The translations under genes were made by a program, and so were the position numbers. A stretch of 64,000 nucleotides of DNA from Arthrobacter oryzae (GTDB taxonomy: Bacteria; Actinomycetota; Actinomycetes; Actinomycetales; Micrococcaceae), in the NCBI RefSeq assembly GCF_030812315.1, contig NZ_JAUSSM010000006.1, forward strand, positions 1 to 64,000, given 5' to 3'. Of the stretch, positions 23,985 through 32,575 are shown piece after piece; the stretch's first letter is position 1, and each line of letters begins with the position of its first letter. The notes under the pieces were generated by a model that was not told the DNA's origin, did not search any database, and saw only the letters and a program-made list of their open reading frames with translations.

Positions 23985-24141
23985 ACGCTCTCTCACTTCC
24001 CGCGCCTAACCCCCGGACGCTCTCTCACTTCTCCCACGAAAAACCCCAACGCTCGGTCACTTCAAGTGAGAGAGCGTTGGGGTAAATCCGGCAGGACCTG
24101 AGAGAGCATCGGCCAAAAACCGACAGAAAGTGAGAGAGCGT
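23985..24141. repeat. Cluster B of the ACGCTCTCTCACTT repeat
   Basis: Six copies: forward at 23985-23998, 24017-24030 and a variant at 24049-24062, then reverse at 24064-24077, a variant at 24096-24109 and 24128-24141. Unit spacing is very regular, 32 bases from start to start within each half, and the two central copies are directly back to back, forming a long stem centred at about 24063. The cluster ends 1 base before the mtlD stop codon, so on the minus strand it may also serve as the terminator of the mannitol operon. Confidence 0.92.
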
Positions 24142-24142
24142 C

Positions 24143-25297
24143 CTAAGCCTTGATCTCCGCCTTGGCCTCTTCCACCAGTGCCGCGACGGCGTCGAAGAGC
24201 GGATGCCCAGCGGTCAGGCCGGTCACCCTCTCGGTGGCCTCCGCAGCTGTGGACGATGCCACGATCTGCGCCAGCTCGGTCGCTTCAGCATCTGCGGGAT
24301 CGTTGAACCGCAGGGCGGCTGCTATGGCTCCCAGCAGCGCTTCGGGCACGATGCCGCGTTCCGCCAGCTCAGCCGCCGGGCCGATGAACCGCTCGTGCCG
24401 GCTGAGCTTGCGAAGCGGTGCCCGGCCCACTCGGTTCACAGTGTCCGGCAGGTGCGGGTTGGTGAAGCGGCCCAGGATCTTCTCGACGTAGGCTTCCTGC
24501 TCCTCGCGGTTGAAGCCGTGCTTGTGGATCAGCAGCTCCTTGGTCTCGTCCAGGACGGCGCGCACATCGGCGGCGACGTCCTGGTCGGCCATGGCTTCCG
24601 AGATCTTGCCAAGTCCTGCCTCGAACCCGAAATAGGCTGCCGAGGCGTGCCCGGTGTTCACCGTGAAGAGCTTCCGCTCGATGTAGGGCTCCAGGTTGTC
24701 CACGAACGTCGCCCCCGGGATGACCGGCGCGTTGCCCCCAAAGGGCGTGCGGTCGATGACCCATTCGTAGAAGGTCTCCACGGTGACGTCCAGGCCCTTG
24801 CCAGGCTCCTGGTTCGGGACGATCCGGTCCACGGCCGTGTTCGCGAAGACAGCCGCGGACTCGAGCTCGCCGGCGGCTGTGTCCCACTGCGCCGCCACTT
24901 CGTCCTGCAGGATGCCCGTGGCATTGATGGCGTTCTCGCACGCCATCACCTGCAACGGCGCCATCCCCGCGGGCCTCGCGGCAATGCCCTTGGCGATCAC
25001 CGGCGCCACGAATTTCAGGATATGCGGACCCACCGCGGTGGTGACGACGTCCGCCGTCGCGATTTCCGCCACGACATTCGCTTCCTGGGTGCCGGAGTTC
25101 AGCGCCCGGAAGTTGTCCACGGTCCGGACCGTGGGGTTCTCCCCCACCTCGTGAACGTCGTAGCTGTCCGCGGCGGCGAGCTGCGAGATCAGATCGTCCG
25201 CGACGTCGGCAAACACGAGCTCGTAGCCTGCCTGGTGCAGCAGCAGTCCCACAAATCCGCGACCGATGTTACCGGCCCCAAAATGAACAGCCTTCAC
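24143..25297 (-). CDS. mtlD: Mannitol-1-phosphate 5-dehydrogenase
   Basis: A 384-residue NAD-dependent enzyme that oxidises mannitol-1-phosphate, the product of the mannitol PTS, to fructose-6-phosphate. The N-terminus MKAVHFGAGNIGRGFVGLLLHQAGYELVFADV is the family's Rossmann signature. Also visible are ACENAINATGILQDEV and KLFTVNTGHASAAYFGF (catalytic Lys and His region). The start is GTG and overlaps the mtlA stop by one base (TAGTG), so translation is coupled to the transporter. Confidence 0.95.
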   Translation of the reverse strand: MKAVHFGAGNIGRGFVGLLLHQAGYELVFADVADDLISQLAAADSYDVHEVGENPTVRTVDNFRALNSGTQEANVVAEIATADVVTTAVGPHILKFVAPVIAKGIAARPAGMAPLQVMACENAINATGILQDEVAAQWDTAAGELESAAVFANTAVDRIVPNQEPGKGLDVTVETFYEWVIDRTPFGGNAPVIPGATFVDNLEPYIERKLFTVNTGHASAAYFGFEAGLGKISEAMADQDVAADVRAVLDETKELLIHKHGFNREEQEAYVEKILGRFTNPHLPDTVNRVGRAPLRKLSRHERFIGPAAELAERGIVPEALLGAIAAALRFNDPADAEATELAQIVASSTAAEATERVTGLTAGHPLFDAVAALVEEAKAEIKA

Positions 25298-27291
25298 TAT
25301 GCGTTGACCTTCCCGAACAGTTCCAGCACTTCGTCCACCGTCGTGGCGGCCTCAAGCTGGGCCACCTGGGCCTTGTTGGTGAAGACCTTCGCGATGGAGG
25401 ACAGGATGTGCAGGTGCTCGTTGTTGATGCCGGCGACGCCAACCACGAACTTGACCTCCTTGCCGTTCCAGTCGATGCCGTTCGGGTACCGGATCACGGA
25501 CACTGCGGACTTCATGATGTGGTCCTTTGCGGCGTTGGTGCCGTGCGGGATAGCCAGGAAGCTGCCCATGTACGTGGACACGGATTCCTCGCGTTCGTGC
25601 ATGGCGTCAATGTAGCCGCTGTCAACAGCGCCGCGGTCCAGCAGCAGCCGGCCCGCTTCGTCGATGGCCGCGTCACGGGTGGTCGCCCTGCCGTTGAGGA
25701 TCACGCTGTCAGCCACCAGGATGTCCGACGGCGGGGCTGCCGCAGCAGGTGCCGCGGCGGCGGGAGTCCCGGCGTCGGCACTTGCGGTGTCTGCACTTCC
25801 TGCGGAATTGCTGTGCTGGACCAGCTCCACGATCTCCTCGTACCGCGGGCTGTTCATGAAGTTGTCCACGGATACGTGCACCGCGCTCGATGTGGCCGGC
25901 TTGGCGCGCTCGGTGAGGTCCTGATGCGTGACCACCACGTCATAGCTATCCGTAAGGTTCGCGATGGACGCGTTGGTGACGTTGACCTCCGGGAAGCCGG
26001 CGGCCTTGATCTTGTTGCGCAGCACCGACGCACCCATGGCGCTGGAACCCATACCGGCGTCGCATGCGAACACGATGTTCTTGATGGGGCCGGCCATCAC
26101 GGCAGTGCCGCCCGCGCCCACCAGGGCTGAGGAGACGGAGCTCTTCTTGCCCTTCATCGCCTCCATCTTCGAAGTGGCGGCGCTGAGGCTGTCCTCCTCG
26201 GTTTCACCCACGGGGGTCTTGCTGGCCTTCAGGATGACCGAAGCGATCAGGAAGGAGACAGTGGTGGCGAGCAGGACCGAAAGGATCACGCCGAAGTAGC
26301 TGTCACGGGCGGTCTGGGCGACCACCGCAATGATGGATCCCGGAGCTGCCGGGGCCACGAGGCCGGAGTTGGTGAGGGCAAGCGTCGCGATCCCGGTCAT
26401 GCCGCCGCCAATGGCGGCGAGGATGAGGATGGGCTTCATCAGCACGTACGGGAAGTAGATCTCGTGGATGCCGCCGAAGAAGTGGATGATGGCTGCGCCG
26501 GGGGCCGATGCCTTGGCCAGGCCCTTGCCGAAGAACATGTAGGCGAGCAGGATGCCGAGGCCCGGGCCGGGGTTGGCCTCGAGCAGGAACAGGATGGACT
26601 TGCCCTGCTCAAGCGACTGCTGGATGCCCAGGGGCGTCAGCACGCCGTGGTTGATGGCGTTGTTGAGGAACAGCACCTTGGCCGGTTCGATGAAGATGCT
26701 GGTCAGCGGCAGCAGGCCGTTGCTGACCAGGAACTGGACCACATTACCCGCTGCCGTGCTGAAGGCCGTGACCAGCGGGGAGATGCCGTAGAAGCCAAGC
26801 ATGGCCAACAGCGCACCCCAGATGCCGGCGGAGAAATTGTTCACCAGCATCTCAAAGCCGGGCCGGATCTTGCCGTGCCAGATGGCGTCGAGCTTCTTCA
26901 TGGTCCAGCCGCCGAGGGGACCCATGATCATGGCGCCAATGAACATCGGAATGCCGGCACCGACGATGACGCCCATGGTGCCGATGGCACCAACGACGCC
27001 GCCGCGGACGTCGTGCACCATCTTGCCGCCGGTGTAGCCAATCAGGAGAGGCAGCAGGTAGGTGATCATGGGGCCGACGAGGCCCACGTTCGGCACGCCC
27101 TCCGTGTTGGTGCCGAAACCGCCCAGCGCCGGGACCGGGAACCAGCCCTTCTCGATGAAGAGCGCCGTAATGAGGCCCCAGGCGATAAAGGCCCCGATGT
27201 TGGGCATGATCATGCCGGACAGGAACGTCCCGAACTTCTGGACGCCAACCCGCAGGCTAGTGCGGGGTTTTGCAACTGTCTCTGTTGCCAT
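25297..27291 (-). CDS. mtlA: Mannitol-specific PTS permease, EIICBA
   Basis: A 664-residue single-chain mannitol PTS transporter. Residues about 15-340 are the IIC membrane domain (FGTFLSGMIMPNIGAFIAWGLITALF; GGIHEIYFPYVLMKP). The IIB domain has its phospho-Cys near residue 410 in FACDAGMGSSAMG. A Pro/Ala linker leads to the IIA domain with the phospho-His near residue 583 in FLAIPHGTNAAKDH. All three phosphorylation elements are intact. ATG at 27291 follows TAGGAAATC. It lies between the tetR gene (57 bases upstream) and mtlD (1-base overlap). Confidence 0.95.
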   Translation of the reverse strand: MATETVAKPRTSLRVGVQKFGTFLSGMIMPNIGAFIAWGLITALFIEKGWFPVPALGGFGTNTEGVPNVGLVGPMITYLLPLLIGYTGGKMVHDVRGGVVGAIGTMGVIVGAGIPMFIGAMIMGPLGGWTMKKLDAIWHGKIRPGFEMLVNNFSAGIWGALLAMLGFYGISPLVTAFSTAAGNVVQFLVSNGLLPLTSIFIEPAKVLFLNNAINHGVLTPLGIQQSLEQGKSILFLLEANPGPGLGILLAYMFFGKGLAKASAPGAAIIHFFGGIHEIYFPYVLMKPILILAAIGGGMTGIATLALTNSGLVAPAAPGSIIAVVAQTARDSYFGVILSVLLATTVSFLIASVILKASKTPVGETEEDSLSAATSKMEAMKGKKSSVSSALVGAGGTAVMAGPIKNIVFACDAGMGSSAMGASVLRNKIKAAGFPEVNVTNASIANLTDSYDVVVTHQDLTERAKPATSSAVHVSVDNFMNSPRYEEIVELVQHSNSAGSADTASADAGTPAAAAPAAAAPPSDILVADSVILNGRATTRDAAIDEAGRLLLDRGAVDSGYIDAMHEREESVSTYMGSFLAIPHGTNAAKDHIMKSAVSVIRYPNGIDWNGKEVKFVVGVAGINNEHLHILSSIAKVFTNKAQVAQLEAATTVDEVLELFGKVNA

Positions 27292-27348
27292 GTGATTTCC
27301 TAACCGTGATTCCTGCTGCACCGCAGGATGGTCCGATATTTTCGACGA

Positions 27349-28074
27349 CTAGCTGGTGGAACTGTTGGAGATCCGGTGGAGCCATTCGAGAAAGAGCTTG
27401 AGTTCCGAACTGGACAGCTGGTCCGAGTGCGATGCCTGGAGCGCGGCGTTCAGGGCGATCGCTGCCACCACCACCGAGGACTTTCCGGAGTCTTCCGGAG
27501 TGCCGCTGGCCTGATCCGCGGACACCGCGAAAATCATGGCATCCCGGGTCATGGTGGACAGTTCAAGGTTGCGTTCGGTGGCTGGCTCAGCAATGAGCAT
27601 GAGCGTCACGCCCACGTTCGCAGCCAGGATGCTCCTGGCCGCTTCACGCGGCTGGACGTTCAACTGGCCTGCCACTGCAGCCTTGTTCAGCATTTCCTCC
27701 ATGAGCGCCTCGGCATCGGCAACGATGGCCGGACGGCTCTCAGGGCGAATGTTGCCAAACATGACCAAGTAGAGTTCCGGCTGGTTCAGCCCGAACTGGA
27801 CGTGGTTGTCCCACATCCGGCGGATGTCTTCCAGCGGATGTCCGGACGGAGCGAAGTCGCGTTCACCTGCCACGTACTCTTCAAAACCTGCCGCTACAAC
27901 AGCGTCGAACAGCCCTTCCTTGTCACCGAAGTGGTGATACAGGGTAGGGGCCGTAACGCCTGCCAACTGCGTGATCTGGCGGGTGGAAACGGCCGCTCCC
28001 CCGGAATTAGCCAGCAACTCGGCTGCTGCACGGAGCAGCCGTGTTTTAGGCGGAAGCTGGCCATCGAAACTCAT
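27349..28074 (-). CDS. TetR family regulator of the mannitol PTS locus
   Basis: A 241-residue regulator with a normal TetR HTH at residues about 10-55 (TRLLRAAAELLANSGGAAVSTRQITQLAGVTAPTLYHHFGDKEGLFDAVV) and a long helical ligand domain. It heads the tetR-mtlA-mtlD operon and is divergent from ptsI-ptsH, replacing the PRD-type activator MtlR used in Firmicutes and the repressor MtlR of enterics. TAGGGT at 28082-28087, 7 bases before its ATG, predicts a leaderless start; the inverted repeat at 28093-28107 lies directly over the -10/-35 spacer and is a likely autoregulatory site. Confidence 0.88.
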   Translation of the reverse strand: MSFDGQLPPKTRLLRAAAELLANSGGAAVSTRQITQLAGVTAPTLYHHFGDKEGLFDAVVAAGFEEYVAGERDFAPSGHPLEDIRRMWDNHVQFGLNQPELYLVMFGNIRPESRPAIVADAEALMEEMLNKAAVAGQLNVQPREAARSILAANVGVTLMLIAEPATERNLELSTMTRDAMIFAVSADQASGTPEDSGKSSVVVAAIALNAALQASHSDQLSSSELKLFLEWLHRISNSSTS

Positions 28075-28092
28075 AACCGCTACCCTAGCACC

Positions 28093-28107
28093 TATAGCAA
28101 CGCTATA
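28093..28107. promoter_or_regulatory. Probable operator of the mannitol TetR regulator
   Basis: TATAGC-AAC-GCTATA is a perfect 6-bp inverted repeat in the 163-base divergent gap between tetR-mtlAD and ptsIH. It begins 6 bases upstream of the tetR -10 box, a place where bound repressor would block tetR-mtlAD and possibly ptsIH. TetR-family palindromes of this size are common. Confidence 0.6.
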
Positions 28108-28237
28108 TGAAGTGCATCACATACAATTTTTTCAGGCACCGCAAAACACCGTCGGACGTAGCAGTCGCGGCGGTCTGGGCAATCGCCCGGGCAACGAATG
28201 GCGGGGCCTGCTTACCGGCAGAGAATGAGGACCTTCA

Positions 28238-29923
28238 GTGCAGAACTTCCCAGGAGTAGGCGTCAGCCCCGGCCGCATCATCGGCACCGTCCGCCAAATG
28301 CCCAAACCGATCAGCGAACCGCCGGCCGGCGAGCAGCTGGCCGCCGGCGTCACCCCCGAGGACGCAACGGCAGCACTCAAGGCGGCCTCGCAGGCCGTCC
28401 ACGACGAACTGAAGGGCCGGGCCGCTCACGCCACCGGAGACGGCAAGGCTGTCCTGGAAGCCACGGCGCTGATGGCCAAGGACACCATGCTGATCAAGGG
28501 CGCGGCCAAGCTCGTGGCCAGGGGCCTCTCCAGCGAGCGCGCCATCTGGGAATCCGGTTCCTCCGTCTCCGAGATGCTTCATAACCTGGGTGGCTACATG
28601 GCCGAACGCGCCACCGACGTCCTGGACGTCCGCGCCCGGATTGTGGCGGAACTCCGCGGCGTGGCCGCGCCCGGCATCCCCACCTCCACCACACCGTTTG
28701 TGCTGGTGGCCGAGGACCTGGCACCGGCCGACACCGCAACCCTGGACCCGAACAAGGTCCTGGCCCTGGTTACTGCGGGCGGCGGCCCGCAGTCCCACAC
28801 CGCCATCATTGCGCGGTCGCTTGGCCTGCCGGCCGTGGTGGCTGCGGTGGGAGTGGACGAGCTCCCGGACGGCACAGAGGTCTATGTGGACGGCGCCGCA
28901 GGCACCATCACCTCCGAACCCGACGATTCGCTGCGCTCCGCAGCGGATGCATGGGCAGCAACGGCGTCCCTGCTTGCCGAGTTCAGCGGCACGGGCACGA
29001 CGGCGGACGGTCACCTGGTGCCGCTGCTCGCCAACGTTGGCGGCGGAAAGGACGCCGAGGCGGCCGCCAAGCTGGGCGCCCAGGGCGTGGGTCTTTTCCG
29101 CACCGAATTCTGCTTCCTGGAACGGGACTCCGAGCCCTCCGTGGAGGAACAGGCCGCAGCCTACAAGAGCGTATTTGATGCGTTCCCGGGAAAGAAGGTG
29201 GTTCTGCGCACGCTCGACGCCGGCGCCGACAAGCCGCTGCCGTTCCTGACCGACTCCACGGAGCCCAACCCGGCCCTGGGTGTCCGCGGCTACCGCACGG
29301 ACTTCACCACGCCCGGCGTCCTGGACCGCCAGCTGGAAGCCATCGCCCTGGCCGAGAAGCAGTCCGAAGCGGACGTGTGGGTCATGGCTCCGATGATCTC
29401 GACGGCGGAAGAAGCGGCCCGCTTCGCCTCAATGTGCGCCGACGCCGGCATCAAGACGCCCGGCGTGATGGTGGAAGTCCCGTCCGCAGCGCTCACCGCC
29501 GAGGCCATCCTGCGCGAAGTGGGCTTCGCCAGCCTGGGCACCAACGACCTCACCCAGTACGCCATGGCAGCCGACCGGCAGCTCGGCCCGCTGGCGGCCC
29601 TCAACACCCCGTGGCAGCCGGCCGTGCTCCGCCTGGTCGGACTCACCGTCGAAGGGTCACGGGCTGAAGGCCACAACAAGCCGGTTGGCGTCTGCGGCGA
29701 GGCAGCGGCGGACCCCGCCCTCGCCGTCGTACTCACCGGGCTGGGCGTGACCACCCTGTCCATGACCGCCCGCTCCCTCGCGGCTGTGGCTGCGGTGCTC
29801 AAGACCGTCACGCTGGCCGAAGCGCAGCAGCTGGCCAAGCTGGCCCTGTCCGCGCCGAGCGCCACCGAGGCCCGGGCCTGGGTCCGCGAAAAGCTGCCCG
29901 TACTCAACGAACTCGGCCTCTGA
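28238..29923 (+). CDS. ptsI: PTS phosphoenolpyruvate-protein phosphotransferase (enzyme I)
   Basis: A 561-residue general PTS enzyme I. The phosphorylation site is His187 in AGGGPQSHTAIIARSLGLPAVV; the PEP-binding barrel has GVGLFRTEFCFLERD, TLDAGADKPLPFL, ALGVRGYRTDF, FASLGTNDLTQYAMAADR and the active-site Cys in VGVCGEAA. It passes phosphate from PEP to HPr encoded 35 bases downstream. GTG at 28238 follows TGAGGA. Divergence from tetR-mtlAD with a shared palindrome suggests induction with mannitol. Confidence 0.95.
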   Translation: MQNFPGVGVSPGRIIGTVRQMPKPISEPPAGEQLAAGVTPEDATAALKAASQAVHDELKGRAAHATGDGKAVLEATALMAKDTMLIKGAAKLVARGLSSERAIWESGSSVSEMLHNLGGYMAERATDVLDVRARIVAELRGVAAPGIPTSTTPFVLVAEDLAPADTATLDPNKVLALVTAGGGPQSHTAIIARSLGLPAVVAAVGVDELPDGTEVYVDGAAGTITSEPDDSLRSAADAWAATASLLAEFSGTGTTADGHLVPLLANVGGGKDAEAAAKLGAQGVGLFRTEFCFLERDSEPSVEEQAAAYKSVFDAFPGKKVVLRTLDAGADKPLPFLTDSTEPNPALGVRGYRTDFTTPGVLDRQLEAIALAEKQSEADVWVMAPMISTAEEAARFASMCADAGIKTPGVMVEVPSAALTAEAILREVGFASLGTNDLTQYAMAADRQLGPLAALNTPWQPAVLRLVGLTVEGSRAEGHNKPVGVCGEAAADPALAVVLTGLGVTTLSMTARSLAAVAAVLKTVTLAEAQQLAKLALSAPSATEARAWVREKLPVLNELGL

Positions 29924-29958
29924 CCGCCGCCCACCGACGAAATCCATCAGGAGAAGTA

Positions 29959-30237
29959 ATGCCCGAACGTATCGCAACCATCGCCAGCCGCTCCGGCCTC
30001 CACGCCCGCCCCGCCGCGCTTTTCGCCGAAGCGGCCGGCAATGCCGGCGTTGACGTCACCATTTCCATGCAGGGCGAACCGGCGGATGAAGCCCTCGACG
30101 CCGCCAGCATCCTTTCGCTCATGACGCTGGGGGCGGCCAAGGGCGACGTCGTGGTGTTGCGTGCCGACGGCGACGGCGCCGACCAGGCGCTGGATGCTTT
30201 GGTCACGCTCCTGGAAACGGACCTCGACGCCGAATAG
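29959..30237 (+). CDS. ptsH: PTS phosphocarrier protein HPr
   Basis: A 92-residue HPr. His15 in RSGLHARPAALF is the phosphorylation site. The region equivalent to the regulatory Ser46 of Firmicutes reads ASILSLMTLGA (Ser50), but actinobacteria generally lack HPr kinase. AGGAG lies 6 bases before the ATG. It follows ptsI by 35 bases and completes the PTS phosphate chain EI-HPr-MtlA in one locus. Confidence 0.95.
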   Translation: MPERIATIASRSGLHARPAALFAEAAGNAGVDVTISMQGEPADEALDAASILSLMTLGAAKGDVVVLRADGDGADQALDALVTLLETDLDAE

Positions 30238-30312
30238 CAGCTGGCGGACGTAGATGAACAGCGGGGACGGGGAGCAACGGCTCAACCGCGCCGGGGACGC
30301 TAGGATTTCCGC

Positions 30313-30711
30313 ATGGCATTGATTGCTCCCCGCGTGACGGCCGGGCTCCCCGGCGACGAAGCCCTGAAACTGAAGCATGCCCTCAGCGGCAGCCACGACA
30401 TCACGGTGTTTGTGGACGGCACGGTCCACCGGCTGCCGCCCCAGGCGCGGGACGCCGTCGTGGACCTCCTGAGCCGGTTCAGCCGCGGCGAGGCGGTGAC
30501 CGTCAGCAGCGTTGAGGAAATGCTCACCACGTCCCAGGCCGCGGAACTCGCCGGGATCTCGCACACGTACCTTCGCAATATGACGGACCGCGGCGAAATC
30601 CCGGTGGAATACCGCGGCACGCACCGGCGGATCCGGCTGGCTGCCATCATGGAATGGCTGGAGGCGCAGAAGAAAAGCAAGGCGTCCGACGGCGGCGGCG
30701 AGCGGGTTTGA
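30313..30711 (+). CDS. Excisionase/MerR-like helix-turn-helix protein (orphan antitoxin-like)
   Basis: A 132-residue protein. The C-terminal half is an excisionase-type winged HTH: LTTSQAAELAGISHTYLRNMTDRGEIPVEYRGTHRRIRLAAIMEWLEAQKK. The N-terminal half (VFVDGTVHRLPPQARDAVVDLLSRFSRGEAVTV) matches the architecture of antitoxins paired with PIN-domain toxins in actinobacteria. No PIN or other toxin gene follows; the next gene is a small membrane protein. TAGGAT at 30301-30306 is 6 bases before the ATG and there is no Shine-Dalgarno sequence, so a leaderless start is likely. Confidence 0.8.
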   Translation: MALIAPRVTAGLPGDEALKLKHALSGSHDITVFVDGTVHRLPPQARDAVVDLLSRFSRGEAVTVSSVEEMLTTSQAAELAGISHTYLRNMTDRGEIPVEYRGTHRRIRLAAIMEWLEAQKKSKASDGGGERV

Positions 30712-30810
30712 TTTAGCGTGGGTACGCAATTTGTGAAGCAGTGATAAGGATCAAGCAACGATCCCCGGTAACCGCCAAAAGGCCGCAAAGGCCGGGGTTA
30801 CCCTTTATTT

Positions 30811-31074
30811 GTGGCTAAGTTCAGAGGGTGGCATATCGTGGCGGGGTTCGCCGCCATGCTGCTGACTGCCGTCCTCGGAACGGCCATGGGCTTGAACAAC
30901 ACCGCCGCTTTTATGGCAAGCTGCGTTGCCTTTGTGGCAGTGTCCAAAGGCATGGAAAGCCACCTTGCCCGGCGCCGCCGGGAAGCTGCCGCCCGCCTTC
31001 TTGGGCCAGGCCGCGGGGCGCCGCCCAGCGCCGCCCTTGACGCGGACCAGTCAGAGCGTGACGGCAGGCCCTGA
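30811..31074 (+). CDS. Small membrane protein of unknown function
   Basis: An 87-residue protein with two hydrophobic helices (IVAGFAAMLLTAVLGTAMGL and AAFMASCVAFVAVSKGM) followed by a basic-to-acidic tail. No family is recognised. The start is GTG with TACCCT at 30799-30804, 6 bases upstream, which supports both the gene call and leaderless transcription. A stem with GGTAACC/GGTTACC arms covers the region just before it. Confidence 0.6.
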   Translation: MAKFRGWHIVAGFAAMLLTAVLGTAMGLNNTAAFMASCVAFVAVSKGMESHLARRRREAAARLLGPGRGAPPSAALDADQSERDGRP

Positions 31075-31139
31075 CGGAAGCGGACCTGCTATCTGATCCG
31101 TGGATGGCCATTGACACAGGTCCAGCCACCTCACCAGAC

Positions 31140-31155
31140 TTGTTAGCGATAACAA
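31140..31155. promoter_or_regulatory. LacI-family-type operator upstream of alditol oxidase
   Basis: TTGTTA-GCGA-TAACAA is a 6+6 inverted repeat centred on CG, close to the LacI/GalR-family operator form TGTTANCGNTAACA. It lies 39 bases before the alditol oxidase start. No LacI-family gene is in the window, so the regulator would act in trans. Confidence 0.65.
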
Positions 31156-31194
31156 ACTGCCGATGGCCCGATGGTCCGGCGCGAAAGGGATGCA

Positions 31195-32535
31195 ATGCGC
31201 ACTGAGATCAGCGAGATGACCGGGCTGACCGGCCTCACCGGAACCGGCAGCGCCGAAGCGGAACTGAACTGGGCCGGAAATTACCGCTACACGGCAGCCG
31301 CGATCCACCGGCCGCGCACCCTCGAGGAAGTCCAGGACGTAGTAGCCGGCGCCGCGAAAATCCGCGCGCTCGGCTCCCGGCACTCCTTCAACTCCATCGC
31401 CGACTCCCCCGGGTCCCTGATCTCGCTCGAAAACCTGGAACCCGGCATCCGCATCGACGCCGCGGCACGGACGGTCACGGTCTCCGGCGGAACCCGCTAC
31501 GGAACACTCGCGGAAAAGCTGGAATCCAACGGCTATGCGCTGCCCAATCTGGCTTCCCTCCCCCACATCTCCATTGCCGGGGCCATCGCAACCGCAACCC
31601 ACGGTTCGGGCGATGCCAACGGAAACCTGGCAACCTCCGTCGCGGCACTGGAAATTGTGGCAGCCGACGGAACCGTCCACCACCTCGGCCGGGGCAGCTC
31701 ACCCGACTTCGACGGCGCCGTCGTCGGCCTCGGCGCGCTGGGCGTCGTCACCAAGGTGACCCTTGATATCGAACCCACGTTCGCGGTGCGGCAGGACGTC
31801 TTTGAAGCGCTCCCTTGGCAGACGGTGCTGGAGAATTTCGACGCCGCCACCGCCAGCGCCTACAGCGTCAGCCTGTTTACGGACTGGAGCGGCGACGCCG
31901 TCGCGCAGTCCTGGCTCAAGAGCCGCGTCTCAGGGGTGACCGGCGGTGTTGCGGCCATGGAAGCGGCGTTCGCCGGAGACACTCACTTCGGCGGTACGCG
32001 GGCAACTGTCGCACGGCATCCGCTGCCCGGAGTCTCCGCCGAGAACTGCACTGAACAGCTCGGTGTCCCCGGACCCTGGTCCGAGCGTCTGGCACACTTC
32101 CGGATGGCCTTTACGCCGAGCAGCGGCGAGGAGCTCCAGAGCGAATTCTTCGTCCGCCGCGAGCACGCCGTGGCCGCCATTTCGGAACTGCGTGCCCTCT
32201 CCCACCGCATCACCCCGCTGCTGCACGTGTCGGAAATCCGCACCGTGGCAGCCGACCAGCTGTGGCTCAGCACCGCGTACGGCCAGGATTCCGTGGGTTT
32301 CCACTTCACCTGGAAGCAGCTGCAGGCGGAGGTGGAGGAACTGCTCCCTGTGATGGAGGAGGCGCTGGCACCTTTCAATGCACGGCCGCACTGGGGCAAA
32401 CTGTTCCATGCGGACGCCGGCTCCGTGGCCGCACTGTACCCGCGCTTTGCCGACTTCAAGGACCTCGCGGAAAGGATGGACCCGGGGCACAAATTCCGCA
32501 ACGAATTCCTGGCGCGGAAGGTGTTCGGCGAGTAG
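31195..32535 (+). CDS. Alditol (xylitol/sorbitol) oxidase, FAD-dependent
   Basis: A 446-residue flavoprotein closely following Streptomyces AldO. It oxidises terminal hydroxyls of alditols such as xylitol, sorbitol or mannitol to aldoses with O2. Markers: NWAGNYRYTA near the start, the covalent-FAD His63 in RALGSRHSFNSIAD, LPNLASLPHISIAGAIATATHGSG, AAYSVSLFTDW, NCTEQLGVPGPWSERLAHFRMAFTPSSG, EIRTVAADQLWLS and RPHWGKLF. ATG at 31195 follows AAAGGG; the frame extends to 31171 without a better site. A LacI-type operator lies upstream. Closeness to mannitol genes suggests a polyol-use region, though not the same operon. Confidence 0.88.
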   Translation: MRTEISEMTGLTGLTGTGSAEAELNWAGNYRYTAAAIHRPRTLEEVQDVVAGAAKIRALGSRHSFNSIADSPGSLISLENLEPGIRIDAAARTVTVSGGTRYGTLAEKLESNGYALPNLASLPHISIAGAIATATHGSGDANGNLATSVAALEIVAADGTVHHLGRGSSPDFDGAVVGLGALGVVTKVTLDIEPTFAVRQDVFEALPWQTVLENFDAATASAYSVSLFTDWSGDAVAQSWLKSRVSGVTGGVAAMEAAFAGDTHFGGTRATVARHPLPGVSAENCTEQLGVPGPWSERLAHFRMAFTPSSGEELQSEFFVRREHAVAAISELRALSHRITPLLHVSEIRTVAADQLWLSTAYGQDSVGFHFTWKQLQAEVEELLPVMEEALAPFNARPHWGKLFHADAGSVAALYPRFADFKDLAERMDPGHKFRNEFLARKVFGE

Positions 32536-32575
32536 CCGGGCACATGCAACGGCCCGGCCGCCAGCCGGTTCCCCG

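Noticed and set aside
23985..24141. Regularly spaced repeats considered as a CRISPR array
   Set aside because: Repeat words are only 14 bases, the second half is inverted, inter-word gaps are about 18 bases and no cas gene is near.
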